DNA from: JAUXFS01 sp963772635
GTDB lineage: Bacteria > Pseudomonadota > Alphaproteobacteria > Rhodospirillales > Defluviicoccaceae
NCBI GenBank assembly: GCA_963772635.1
Contig: CAVYYK010000032.1
Coordinates: 124,001-188,000 of the forward strand
Direction of reading: 5' to 3'
Length of the DNA stretch: 64,000 nucleotides
Part shown: piece after piece, positions 9,798 to 18,107 of the stretch
Layout: each line of letters starts with the position of its first letter
Position numbering within the stretch: the stretch's first letter is position 1
Notes under the pieces: model-generated
The model's database searches: none
Seen by the model: the letters and a program-made list of their open reading frames with translations, nothing else
Told to the model about the DNA's origin: nothing
Program-made: the position numbers and the translations under genes

Positions 9798-10211
9798 TCA
9801 GCCTCGCAAGAGCTGCACCGACGAGGCGTAGACGCCGTGTATTGATGCGGCAGCGGCGAACCTCTCGTCGGCGGTGATGAAGGTGGCGTGCTCGGCCAGC
9901 GCCACGGCCAGATACAGGCTGTCGTAGGCCGTCTGGTCAAGATCGAAGGCGATCGTTTGGGCGGCGGAGACATGGGCGGCGGATGGCAGCAAACGGATCG
10001 GCGTCGCCAGGATCGCGTCGAGGGCGGTCCGCGCCAGGTCCCGTGTAAAAGCGCCGCGCCGCGCCTTTGCCCACAGAACGTTGGCGCATTCGACCGCCAG
10101 CAAGTCCGGGGCTACCAGCGAATGCCCCGCGATCAGCGCCTGCGCAGCTTGCGAACCGTCCTCTTCGATCACCCATTTCAGCGCGACGCTGGCATCGACG
10201 ACGACGGTCAT
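9798..10211 (-). CDS. vapC: VapC-type PIN-domain toxin
   Basis: A 137-aa PIN-domain ribonuclease. The acidic residues expected for Mg2+ binding are visible: VVVDASVALKW at the N-terminus, AVECANVLW (Glu near residue 40), and DQTAYDSLYLAVA near residue 95, then TADERF near 115. VapC toxins usually cleave tRNA or rRNA and are held inactive by the co-encoded antitoxin. Its start overlaps the antitoxin stop as ATGA (10208-10211), typical of co-translated toxin-antitoxin pairs. The RNA target cannot be told from sequence. Confidence 0.88.
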   Translation of the reverse strand: MTVVVDASVALKWVIEEDGSQAAQALIAGHSLVAPDLLAVECANVLWAKARRGAFTRDLARTALDAILATPIRLLPSAAHVSAAQTIAFDLDQTAYDSLYLAVALAEHATFITADERFAAAASIHGVYASSVQLLRG

Positions 10212-10447
10212 CCCTGGTCTCGGGCTCGATCGCGGCGGAGGTCATCGAGGACCGAAGGACCTTCGAGCCGGCCGATCCGCCCGCGCACTTCGGCGAGCCG
10301 AAGCGCCGCCGCCTCCCGTTCCAGCCCGACCGCCGCCGCCAGCGCGCGCCTCGCCTCCTCCTCGGTCGAGGTGCCGGCGGCCGCGGCGCGGCGTCGTAAC
10401 GCCTCGATCACGGCATCGTCGAGATTGCGAACGAGAATGTGTCCCAT
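10208..10447 (-). CDS. vapB: FitA/VapB-like antitoxin
   Basis: A 79-aa protein beginning MGHILVRNLDDAVIEALRRR, a pattern of the ribbon-helix-helix antitoxin group (FitA/StbC type). The N-terminal half should bind DNA as a dimer; the C-terminal tail (GRIGRLEGPSVLDDLRRD) should wrap the PIN toxin. The upstream in-frame extension to 10570 lacks family similarity, so ATG 10447 is chosen. Overlap with vapC is 4 bp. Autoregulation through the upstream spacer 10448-10572 is expected from the family but no clear operator is seen. Confidence 0.8.
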   Translation of the reverse strand: MGHILVRNLDDAVIEALRRRAAAAGTSTEEEARRALAAAVGLEREAAALRLAEVRGRIGRLEGPSVLDDLRRDRARDQG

Positions 10448-10572
10448 GGTTCCGTAGATTACGGCGATATCGATGTCATTGCAATCGATCTCGGCGCGAC
10501 CTCGGTTGACCCGTGAAACCGAAAGCATGATGAGATCGCTGTAAGAACCAGGAACAAGAGGCAAGCTCACTT

Positions 10573-10808
10573 ATGCGCATCACCTCCAAGGGGCAGGTGA
10601 CCATCCCGGCGAAGATCCGCGAGCAGGCGGGGCTGCTGCCGCACACCGAGGTCGAGTTCGTTGTTCGATGGCGACCACGGTGCGGATCGTCCGGTCGTGG
10701 AACGCCGGCGATCGGGAACGCCGCCGCAGGCTCATCGATCGGCTGCGTGGCAGTGCCACGGTGCGGATGTCGACCGACGAGATTATTGCGCTGACGCGCA
10801 CCCCATGA
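10573..10808 (+). pseudogene. AbrB/MazE-type antitoxin, frame broken twice
   Basis: The first 30 codons read as an AbrB SpoVT swapped-hairpin domain (MRITSKGQVTIPAKIREQAG, then PHTEVEFV). The rest is recognisable only in another frame, giving RLIDRLRGSATVRMS and TDEIIALTR before a stop at 10806-10808, the usual tail of these antitoxins. Two single extra C bases, near 10667 and 10676, account for the shift. No partner toxin follows; the next gene downstream is on the opposite strand. It is either an orphan, decaying antitoxin or a gene with consensus errors. Confidence 0.7.
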
Positions 10809-10847
10809 CCCCGCGGATCCGGGCAAACCGCGACTGAGCAATCGCTT

Positions 10848-11628
10848 TCAGAACGTTCCCGGGTAGGTGCCGCCGTCCATCAGGATGTTCTGGCCGGTGA
10901 TGTAGCCGGTGTGCACACTGCACAGAAAGGCGCACATGGCGCCGAACTCGTCCGGCGTCGCCGAAGCGGCCGGCAGGGTTGGCGGCCATCCGCTCGCGCC
11001 GCACGTCGGCCGGGTCGCGGCCGGCGGCCTTGGCCCAGTCTTCGATGATCTTGGCGAGGCGCTCGGTTTCGAACGGGCCGGGCAGCAGGTTGTTGATGGT
11101 GACGTTGTCGCGCACGGTCTTGCGGGCGAGGCCGGCGACGAAGCCGGTGAGCCCGGTGCGGGCGCCGTTGGAAAGCCCGAGGATGTCGATCGGCGCCTTC
11201 ACCGCGGCCGACGTGATGTTGACGATGCGGCCGAACTTGCGGGCGATCATCCCGTCGACCACCGCCTTGATCATGAAGATCGCGCTCAGCATGTTGGCGT
11301 CGAGAGCGGCGATCCAGTCGTCCCGGTCCCAGTCGCGGAAATCGCCGGGCGGCGGCCCGCCGGCGTTGTTGATCAGGATGTCGGGTTCCGGACACGCCTC
11401 CACCGCCGCCGCACGCCCCCCTTCGGTGGTGATATCGGCGGCGACGGTCCCGATTTCGATCCCGGTTGCCGCGTGGATGTCCTCGGCGGCGGCGGCCAGG
11501 GTCAACGGCGTTCGCGCGACGATGGTGACGGCGGCTCCCTCGCGGGCCAGCGCCATGGCGCTGGCCCTCCCAAGCCCCTTGCTGGCGGCGCAGACCAGCG
11601 CCTTGCGGCCTTCGATTCCCAGGTCCAT
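10848..11628 (-). CDS. SDR-family oxidoreductase, one frameshift near the C-terminus
   Basis: A short-chain dehydrogenase/reductase of about 259 aa after correction. The cofactor loop is CAASKGLGRASA near residue 14 and NNAG follows as ILINNAGG near 87. A Ser is present in IVNITSAAVKAP, but the canonical YxxxK is replaced by a segment reading LSNGAR, so the usual catalytic Tyr and Lys are not at their place. An extra base near 10952 breaks the frame; beyond it the alternative frame reads FLCSVHTGYITGQ and DGGTYPGTF, the normal SDR ending, with a stop at 10848. The start at 11628 follows AGGAGG closely. It lies 35 bp after hdaA on the same strand. The substrate is unknown. Confidence 0.8.
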
Positions 11629-11663
11629 GTCCTCCTCCCTTGTGTTGGATCTTTCGTTCGCGA

Positions 11664-12365
11664 TTATTCGTCCGTCCGTTGGGCCACCTCGTCATCCTTC
11701 AGAAGGTCTCGGACGAGACGCACGGTTATCTTGCGCCGCTCCTTCAGCGCCGCCGCGTCGATACGGGCGACCAGGTCGCGGGCGGCGTCGAACGACCGCT
11801 CCATGCGCGCCAGCATGAACGTCACCACGTCCTGGTCGACCTTCAGCTGGCGGTCGGCGAACAGCTTGACCACGACCGCCTGCATCAGCGTGTCGTCGGG
11901 GGGGCCGATGCGGACCGCGGTGGCGGTATTGAGCCGTGAGCGCAGATCGGCAAGGTGCACGGGCCATCGCGAAGGCGGCCGACGCGAGGTCAGCAACAAC
12001 TGCCCGCCGGTCTCCTTGAGCGCATTGTAAAGGTGCAGCAAGGCCTGCTCCAGGCCGGCCTCGAGAAACCGTTCGGCGTCTTCGATCACGCACGCGGGAA
12101 TGTCCTCGATCAGATCTCGCGGTTCGTCCGCGGACATGTCCAGGATCGAGAGCTTGCGGCCGCCGCTGCGGGCGAGGAACACATGCGCCAGATGGGTCTT
12201 GCCGCAGCCCGCCGGTCCGTAGATCACCAGCGCCGGGGTCGGCCAGTCGGGCCAGCGATCGAGCCAGATGACGGCGTCCCGGTTGCTCTCGACGACCAGG
12301 AAGTCCTCGCCCGTCAACGAGGGACGGTGCTCGAAATCGAGGGGAAGTTGCAGATTCCCGCTCAC
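11664..12365 (-). CDS. hdaA: HdaA, DnaA-related regulatory inactivator
   Basis: A 233-aa AAA+ protein with an N-terminal clamp-binding-type motif (QLPLDF near residue 6), Walker A GPAGCGKTHL near residue 50, a Walker B-like region (ACVIEDAERF) and sensor regions (QLLLTSRRPP). Lack of DnaA domains I and IV and the length fit Hda/HdaA, which promotes hydrolysis of DnaA-bound ATP together with the DNA polymerase clamp. The start is a GTG at 12365 that overlaps the stop of the upstream permease as GTGA, so the two are probably translationally coupled. This pairing with a PerM-type gene and purM is common in alphaproteobacteria. Confidence 0.93.
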   Translation of the reverse strand: MSGNLQLPLDFEHRPSLTGEDFLVVESNRDAVIWLDRWPDWPTPALVIYGPAGCGKTHLAHVFLARSGGRKLSILDMSADEPRDLIEDIPACVIEDAERFLEAGLEQALLHLYNALKETGGQLLLTSRRPPSRWPVHLADLRSRLNTATAVRIGPPDDTLMQAVVVKLFADRQLKVDQDVVTFMLARMERSFDAARDLVARIDAAALKERRKITVRLVRDLLKDDEVAQRTDE

Positions 12366-13472
12366 GGCTCACCCACGGTGTCGTTCTTGCCGTTCGCTCG
12401 GATCGCGTTGTCGTCCGTGCCCTGGTATAGGGGGCTCTGCAGATAGCGTTCGACGGCAAAGCGGACGATCACGCCGATCGCCGCCGCCGCCGGCACCGCC
12501 AGCACCACGCCGGTGAACCCCATGAGTCCACCGCCGGCCATCAGCGCGAACATGACCCAGACCGGGTGCAGCCCCACCCGTTCGCCGACCAGGTTCGGGG
12601 TGAGCACGTAACCCTCGAGCGACCTGCCCGACTGACGAACACCGCGGCCACCAGCGCGATCGACAGCCACTCGGAAAATTGGGCGATGGCAAGACCCAGC
12701 CCCGACTCCGAGGCCGACCGCCGTCCCGAAATACGGGATAAACGAAATCAGACCGGCACCCAGCCCGACCAGCAACCCGAAGTCCAGTCCGACCAGCGAC
12801 AGGCCGACCGCGTACCAGGTTCCGAGGACCAGACACACGATCGCCTGGCCGCGAACGAACCCGGAGAGGCGCGAGTCGATCTCCCGGAACAGATCGCGAA
12901 TGGTCCCGGCCGATCCGCGGGGAAGCAAGCGCGTCGAGCCCGGCGACGATCCGGTCCCAATCGCGGAGGAGGTAGAAAGCGACCACCGGCATGATGACGA
13001 TCAGCGAGAGCACGTTGACAACCGCCACGCCGCCGGAAAACAGATTCCTGACGAGTCCGCCCAGCCAACCCACCGCATCCCCCGCATAACCGGCGGCGGC
13101 CTCACGCAACCGCTCGAGCTGGGCCTCCGTCAATTGCGCCTTGATATGTGCGATCAGCGGCTCAGCCACCGCCTCCAGGCTGTTCACGTACTTGGGTACC
13201 CGGGCGATGAAATCCGCGACCTGGTTTTGAAGCATGGGCGCCAACACCACCAGCACGGCGACGACCGCGAAGAAAAACGTCCCGAGGATGATCGCCGCCG
13301 CGAGGCCTCGCGGGCATTTCAGCGCCTCCAGTCGATCGGCCAGCGGATCCAGGAGATACGCGATCGCCATCCCGGCGAGGAAGGGAAGAAGGGCGCCGCG
13401 AAGCAGATAGATCAGGATGCAAGCACCCAGCAGCACCAGGAGCCATAGACCCAATCGCCGCTCGGGGCTCAT
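12362..13472 (-). CDS. AI-2E family transporter (PerM-like), several frame breaks
   Basis: A multi-pass membrane protein of the AI-2E/PerM family, about 369 aa when corrected. N-terminal helices (LWLLVLLGACILIYLLRG) and the central helical domain (VPKYVNSLEAVAEP) are in one frame. After a +1 break near 12930 the frame changes and reads TIRDLFREIDSRLSGF, then GLISFIPYFGTAVGLG. Further single-base breaks near 12705, 12650 and 12632 are needed to read AIAQFSEWLSIALVA and then SLEGYVLTPNLVGERVGLHP, all conserved parts of the family. Start ATG 13472 is preceded by GAGGG. The stop overlaps hdaA. Substrate is unknown; family members have been linked to AI-2 export or Na+/H+ exchange. The density of breaks is the highest of any intact-looking gene here. 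Confidence 0.85.
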
Positions 13473-13485
13473 CGCACGCGCACCC

Positions 13486-14620
13486 TCACGATTCATTTGG
13501 CACGGCAACCGCCGTCGGCCCCAGGATCCATTCGGCGCCCTCCTGGGCGAGGCTCAGGTCGGCCTGTTCGAGGGCAACCAATAGCTGGTGCGGAGTGCCG
13601 GCATAGTAGAGGTTGACCCGTGCCTGGTCGCGGGACAGCAAAACCAGGTCGACCCGCTGAAGAACGGCAACGTTCTCGAGCCGCCGCCGGACCGTCAGCC
13701 AGTCGCCGAGTTCTGCGATCCGCACCGTGACCGCCGCCACCGACGGCCGATCGAACTGCAACAAATTCTCCTGCTTCCAGTCGCTTTCCATTTGCCCGAT
13801 TATGGCGTCGACAGCCCGATCGAATACGGCATCCAAGGTCTCTCCCTGTTGCGCCCGGAAGGTCCGGACGAAGGCTTGAACCCGTCCTTGGGGCCGGTAG
13901 CGTCCGACCGTGACCTTGAGTCCCGGCGGTTCGGCCGGCGCCTGGTTTTCCTGCACCGCATGAACGACCAGGGTGTCACCGGTCCCATAGCGTCGGGCCA
14001 TGGCGGCGAGCCGCGTCGGATCCCCTTGCACCGCCTGTTCCGCACTGATGGCGGCGATATCGGTCAGATCGCCGATCGGGACGATCGTCGGCACCAGTCC
14101 GGCCTCCTCGGGTCGCGCCGCCCACGCGTCGCGCCACCGGTTGGGCTCGTCCCACAGGATCAAGGCGCCCGCGGACTGGTAGACCGGAAGAATCGAGGAT
14201 CGGCTTCGACCGGGTCGCCGCGTAGGGGACACCGCTATCGACCAGCAACCGGCGTATCTTGTCCGCCTTGAAGGTGTAGTCGAGGCTTGCAATGTAGCGG
14301 ACGCTGGAGACCTTTTCCTCCGCCACCGAAAAATCCTTCACCAGCGACGATATCTCGTGACGGGTCAACTCCGGCAGCCGCCCGCGGTCGGCGGGCAGTG
14401 TCAGCCGATCGATCAGCAGCCGGAAAGCCTTGGTTTCCCCCTCGGCCAGAGCCTGTTCGCGGGCGGCCGCGGCGGTTTTCGCGGTGACGTCGACTTTCAC
14501 GCCGTCGACCTCGAACAAGTCCGTTGCCGCCTCGACGACGGAAGGAAAGGCGATCGCCATCGCCAGAAGGGCGATCGTTACGGCTCGGCTGAGGACGGTC
14601 GGCCTGCGGATATGGATCAT
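13486..14620 (-). CDS. DUF2066 domain protein, periplasmic, one frameshift
   Basis: About 377 aa after correction. A signal peptide is clear at the N-terminus (hydrophobic AVTIALLAMAIAF, cleavage likely after VVEA). The following domain reads LFEVDGVKVDVTAKTA and AFRLLIDRLTLPAD, the DUF2066 pattern. An extra base near 14197 breaks the frame; the other frame continues with LPVYQSAGALILWDEPN to the stop at 13486. It precedes the permease and hdaA on one strand, with 13 bp between DUF2066 and permease genes, and is divergent from purM. Function is not established for the family. Confidence 0.8.
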
Positions 14621-14665
14621 TGCATGCTGCCTCGAATGAAGTATTCTCGCGCCGTTGGCGCCCGA

Positions 14666-15760
14666 ATGTACCACGTCGCGCGGGGGGAGGAAGAGATTAG
14701 CGGGCTCACTTACAAGAGGGCCGGCGTCGACATCGATGCCGGCGCGGCTCTGGTCGAGGCGATCAAGCCGCTGGCCCGGTCGACCGAACGAAAAGGCGTC
14801 GTCGCCGGTCTCGGCGGGTTCGGCGCCCTGTTCGACCCGGCCGCGGCGGGTTTCGACGATCCGATCCTGGTCGCCGCAACCGACGGCGTCGGCACCAAGC
14901 TGAAAGTGGCGATCGCCTCCGGCAAGCACGATACGGTCGGCATCGACCTGGTCGCCATGTGCGTCAACGACCTCGTGGTTCAGGGCGCCGAGCCGTTGTT
15001 TTTTCTCGATTACTACGCGACCGGAAAGCTGGCCGTGGACGCCGGGCGGGCGATCGTCGCCGGCATCGCCGAGGGTTGCCGCCAGGCCGGCTGCGCGTTG
15101 ATCGGCGGCGAGACGGCGGAGATGCCGGGCCTCTATGCCGCCGGCGACTACGACCTCGCCGGTTTCGCCGTCGGCGCCGCGGAGCGCGGTCATATCCTCA
15201 CCGGCGAGACCGCCGCCGAAGGGGACGTGATCCTCGGCCTCGCTTCCAGCGGTCTCCATTCCAACGGCTTCTCGCTGGTTCGCAAGGTCGTCGACGCCGG
15301 CGGTCTCGACTATGCCGAGCCGTGCCCTTTCGATCCCGAACAAAGCCTCGCCGAGGCGCTGTTGACGCCGACCCGCATCTACGTCGACAGTTGCCTCGCG
15401 GCGTTGCGGGTCGGGGGTATCCATGCGCTCGCCCACGTCACCGGCGGCGGGCTGGTCGAGAACCTGCCCCGGGTGCTGCCATCGGACCTGGCGGCGGTGA
15501 TCGACGCCGCCGCCTGGGAGTTGCCGGCCGTGTTCCGTTGGCTCGCCGCGGCAGGCGGCATTCCGGCCGGGGAATTGGCGCGCACCTTCAATTGCGGTGT
15601 CGGCATGGCGGTGGTGGTGGCGGCCGACCGGGCCGGCGATCTCCAGGCGGCGTTCCGGTCCGCCGGCGAAACCGTGTTCGTCATCGGACGGCTGGTCCGG
15701 CGATCGGGAGACGAGGCGCCGGTTCGATTGGAGGGAGTGGAACAGGCTTGGCGAAGCTGA
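14666..15760 (+). CDS. purM: Phosphoribosylformylglycinamidine cyclo-ligase
   Basis: AIR synthase, fifth step of purine synthesis, cytosolic. The family pattern LTYKRAGVDIDAGAALV begins near 14705, followed by AATDGVGTKLKVA, GIDLVAMCVNDLV and GGETAEMPGLY, then the C-terminal ATP-binding half with SSGLHSNGFSLVRKV. The start is uncertain. ATGs at 14624, 14636 and 14666 have no Shine-Dalgarno. A very strong one (GGGGGGAGG, 14682-14690) stands 5 bases before an in-frame ATT at 14696 that would give the usual N-terminus (x-SGLTYK). So the true start may be a rare or mis-called codon at 14696. The gene overlaps purN by 13 bp. Confidence 0.93.
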   Translation: MYHVARGEEEISGLTYKRAGVDIDAGAALVEAIKPLARSTERKGVVAGLGGFGALFDPAAAGFDDPILVAATDGVGTKLKVAIASGKHDTVGIDLVAMCVNDLVVQGAEPLFFLDYYATGKLAVDAGRAIVAGIAEGCRQAGCALIGGETAEMPGLYAAGDYDLAGFAVGAAERGHILTGETAAEGDVILGLASSGLHSNGFSLVRKVVDAGGLDYAEPCPFDPEQSLAEALLTPTRIYVDSCLAALRVGGIHALAHVTGGGLVENLPRVLPSDLAAVIDAAAWELPAVFRWLAAAGGIPAGELARTFNCGVGMAVVVAADRAGDLQAAFRSAGETVFVIGRLVRRSGDEAPVRLEGVEQAWRS

Positions 15761-16401
15761 AAGTCGGGGTGCTGATCTCGGGACGCGGAAGCAACCTTCA
15801 GGCGTTGATCGACGCCTGCGCCGACGAGGATTATCCCGCGGAAATCGTCCTGGTGATCTCCAACGTCCCCGGTGCCGCCGGCCTTGCCCGGGCGGAAGCC
15901 GCCGGTATCCCCACCGTGGTCGTCGACCACAAGGCATTCGACGATCGCGAGGCGTTCGAGAAAGTCCTGGGCGAGGCGCTGAGTGCCGCGAGCGCCGAGT
16001 TGGTTTGCCTTGCCGGCTTCATGCGATTGCTGACCGAAGACTTCGTCAACCATTGGCGCGACCGGCTGATCAACATCCATCCGTCGTTGCTGCCGGCGTT
16101 CCGGGGGATACACATCCATGAGCGGGTCATCGAGTACGGCACGCGCTTTTCCGGCTGCACCGTGCATTTCGTCCGCCCGGCGATGGACGACGGGCCGATC
16201 ATCATCCAGGCCGTGGTTCCGGTGTTTCAGGACGACAGCCCGGACCTGCTGGCGGCCCGGGTGCTCGCCCAGGAACACCGGGCCTACCCGTTGGCGGTGC
16301 GGCTGATCGCCGAATCCCGGGTCAGGGTCGCCAATGAACACGTCGTCATCGGCGATTTCCGGTGCGAAGACGGTGCGATGATCAATCCCGTTCCCGAGTG
16401 A
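15748..16401 (+). CDS. purN: Phosphoribosylglycinamide formyltransferase
   Basis: A 217-aa GAR transformylase using 10-formyl-THF, third step of purine synthesis. Visible motifs: GVLISGRGSNLQAL at the N-terminus (phosphate binding), LAGFMRLL, the catalytic NIHPSLLPAF and HFVRPAMDDGPII containing the catalytic Asp. The best start is TTG 15748, just upstream of the conserved KLKVGVLISG and inside the end of purM; overlap and shared pathway indicate one purMN operon. No ATG is available at this point. Confidence 0.95.
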   Translation: MAKLKVGVLISGRGSNLQALIDACADEDYPAEIVLVISNVPGAAGLARAEAAGIPTVVVDHKAFDDREAFEKVLGEALSAASAELVCLAGFMRLLTEDFVNHWRDRLINIHPSLLPAFRGIHIHERVIEYGTRFSGCTVHFVRPAMDDGPIIIQAVVPVFQDDSPDLLAARVLAQEHRAYPLAVRLIAESRVRVANEHVVIGDFRCEDGAMINPVPE

Positions 16402-16403
16402 TC

Positions 16404-16434
16404 TCGCCCGGTTCCGCACTGGATATCCGGGCGA
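16404..16434. terminator. Hairpin between convergent purN and ndk
   Basis: TCGCCCGG (16404-16411) and CCGGGCGA (16427-16434) form an 8-bp perfect stem with a 15-nt loop in the 48-bp space between two converging genes. There is no T-run on either side, so it is only a possible bidirectional terminator or 3' end stabiliser. Confidence 0.4.
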
Positions 16435-16449
16435 TCTCGATGACAGGCG

Positions 16450-16872
16450 TCAGCCGACGATCTCGATGTCGCTGAAGAAGAAGCGGGTCTCGATAAGGGC
16501 GTTCTCCGGCGAGTCCGATCCGTGGACCGAGTTCGCCTGGACGTCGACCCCGTGCGCCTTGCGGATCGTGCCCGCTTCGGCATTCGCCGGGTTCGTGGCG
16601 CCCATGATCTCCCGATTGCGGGTAACGGCGTTATCGCCCTCGAGCACCTGAACGACGACGGGGCCGGAGCACATGTACTCGCAAAGCTCGTCGTAGAAAG
16701 CGCGCTCCGCGTGGACGGCATAGAACTTCTGTACCTGCTCCTTGGACAAGCGGAGCCGCTTCTGGGCAACGATACGCAGCCCCCCGTCCTCGAAAAAGGC
16801 GTTGATTTTACCGGTAAGGTTGCGCTCCGTGGCGTCGGGCTTGATGATGGACAGGGTTCTTTCGACGGCCAT
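16450..16872 (-). CDS. ndk: Nucleoside diphosphate kinase
   Basis: A 140-aa enzyme that moves the gamma-phosphate between nucleotides. The N-terminal TLSIIKPDATERN, the NPANAEAGTIRK region and the active-site His in NSVHGSDS near residue 117 are all present. Length is normal. In many alphaproteobacteria ndk directly follows holC and pepA; here those two lie over 6 kb away on the same strand, with accessory genes between. A terminator-like hairpin lies upstream at 17061-17089, so ndk probably has its own promoter in 16873-17060. Confidence 0.97.
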   Translation of the reverse strand: MAVERTLSIIKPDATERNLTGKINAFFEDGGLRIVAQKRLRLSKEQVQKFYAVHAERAFYDELCEYMCSGPVVVQVLEGDNAVTRNREIMGATNPANAEAGTIRKAHGVDVQANSVHGSDSPENALIETRFFFSDIEIVG

Positions 16873-17060
16873 ACCCGAGTCCCTCCATTTGTCTATGGCG
16901 ATGTTGATGAACGATTGTGCTAGTCGCGAGCGCCTTTTTGATCAAGGACCGACAAACGGCGCCGGTCCTTCCCCTGAAACAAAGGCGGGCGCCTTATAGA
17001 CCGGCGCGGCGTGGCTGACAAGGGACTCGTCCGGACCATCCGATCCAACCGTCGAATCGG

Positions 17061-17089
17061 AAAAAAAATGGGGCCGGCAATGCCGGCCC
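17061..17089 (-). terminator. Strong intrinsic terminator, minus strand
   Basis: On the minus strand GGGCCGGC (17089-17082), loop ATT, GCCGGCCC (17078-17071) is followed by CA and a run of eight T (17068-17061). It is the clearest rho-independent terminator in the window. No protein gene on the minus strand ends here, so it either ends the small RNA proposed at 17061-17138 or is a relic of an ancestral upstream gene such as holC. Confidence 0.8.
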
Positions 17090-17138
17090 GAGTTGGTGCT
17101 CTTGAGGGAAGGGAGAACTCCGGATGAGAAGTCCATCC
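17061..17138 (-). ncRNA. Candidate small RNA with C/U-rich single-stranded middle
   Basis: A transcript from about 17138 to the terminator at 17061 would be roughly 75 nt. It opens with a hairpin (GGATG, loop GACTTCT, CATCC), then an unpaired stretch containing TTCTCCCTTCCCTC, which could pair with Shine-Dalgarno sequences, then the terminator hairpin. A minus-strand -10-like CATATT lies at 17150-17145, and a perfect TGTGA-N6-TCACA site is centred about 41 bp upstream of the inferred start. No protein gene fits: a 90-aa frame across the region has no recognisable features. The transcription start is inferred, not observed. Confidence 0.5.
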
Positions 17139-17171
17139 GCGATCAATATGCCCTACCCGCACCCGCGAAAA

Positions 17172-17187
17172 TGTGACCTGGATCACA
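17172..17187 (-). promoter_or_regulatory. CRP/FNR-family binding site
   Basis: TGTGACCTGGATCACA is a perfect inverted TGTGA-N6-TCACA site. Its centre is 32 bp from a minus-strand CATATT -10-like box, which matches the class II activator position (about -41.5). The site could in principle also serve the plus-strand gene at 17258, but no plus-strand promoter elements are visible behind it; two T-rich runs follow instead. Confidence 0.6.
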
Positions 17188-17257
17188 GTCATGACTTTTT
17201 TTTTGGTTTTTTTCTCGCGGCGGCCGGAAAGAGAGGGCGGAAGGCCCCCGACTGCCG

Positions 17258-18076
17258 ATGAATGAACCGTCGTCTCCGCTCGTCGATGCCGCCGGCCGGG
17301 TTCATCGACCCGCCGGGAAACGGGCGCGGATCGTCTCGTTGGTCCCGAGCATCACCGAGCTTCTGTTCGCGTTGGACCTCGCCGAGCAGGTCGTCGGACG
17401 AACGGTTTTTTGCATCCATCCGAGCGACCGGATCAAATCCGTCGCCAGCGTCGGCGGCACCAAACAGCTCAACATGGAAAAGCTCGAGCGCCTGGAACCC
17501 ACCCACGTCATCGTCAATATCGACGAGACGCCGCTCCGGCTGGCCGACGAGCTGGCCCGATGCGGGTACGAGGTCGTGGTCACCCATCCGATCGAAGTCC
17601 GCGACAATCTGGCGCTCTACCGGCACGTCGGCGCCCTGTTCCACCGTGAGCGGGAGGCGGAGAGGTTGTGCGCCCGGTTCGAAGCGGCATTCGCGGCCGC
17701 GATCGAGGCGGCCCGATCCCTGCCCGAGCGGCGTGTCCTCTATCTGATCTGGAAGAACCCGTGGATGACGGTGTCGCGGGACACCTACATCTCGCGCATG
17801 CTGGCGTTGGTCGGTTGGCGCACCGTCGCCGACGACCCGCAGAACCGCTACCCGACGGTCGAGTTGAATGACGACCTCCTGGTCCGAACGGACCGGGTGC
17901 TGTTCGGCTCCGAGCCGTTTCCGTTCAAGCAAACCCATATCGAGGCGTTCCGGGAGGAGTTCCCCGCCCACGCCGCCAAGGCGGCGATCATCGATGCGGA
18001 AATGACCTCGTGGTACGGCAGCCGCGCGATCGAAGGCCTCGCCTACCTGGCGGACTTCGCCCGCGCCCGGAAGTGA
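17258..18076 (+). CDS. Helical-backbone metal receptor (BtuF-like binding protein)
   Basis: A 272-aa protein of the periplasmic-binding-protein fold used for cobalamin, siderophores or metals. The family pattern is RIVSLVPSITELLFALD near residue 24, then VVGRTVFCIHPSDRIKS, and LERLEPTHVIVNID near residue 80. No signal peptide or lipobox is visible, so the product would stay in the cytosol unless the start is wrong. There is no adjacent permease or ATPase, and COG0614-type proteins of this short, leaderless kind are often annotated only as cobalamin-binding. The ligand is not known. A weak start context makes ATG 17258 tentative. Confidence 0.75.
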   Translation: MNEPSSPLVDAAGRVHRPAGKRARIVSLVPSITELLFALDLAEQVVGRTVFCIHPSDRIKSVASVGGTKQLNMEKLERLEPTHVIVNIDETPLRLADELARCGYEVVVTHPIEVRDNLALYRHVGALFHREREAERLCARFEAAFAAAIEAARSLPERRVLYLIWKNPWMTVSRDTYISRMLALVGWRTVADDPQNRYPTVELNDDLLVRTDRVLFGSEPFPFKQTHIEAFREEFPAHAAKAAIIDAEMTSWYGSRAIEGLAYLADFARARK

Positions 18077-18107
18077 CGGCCGGCCGCGATGCGCTGGAGG
18101 AGCTGTT

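Noticed and set aside
16920..17192. Protein gene of 90 codons on the minus strand
   Set aside because: It crosses an intrinsic terminator and a CRP-type site and has no recognisable features; the small-RNA reading fits better.
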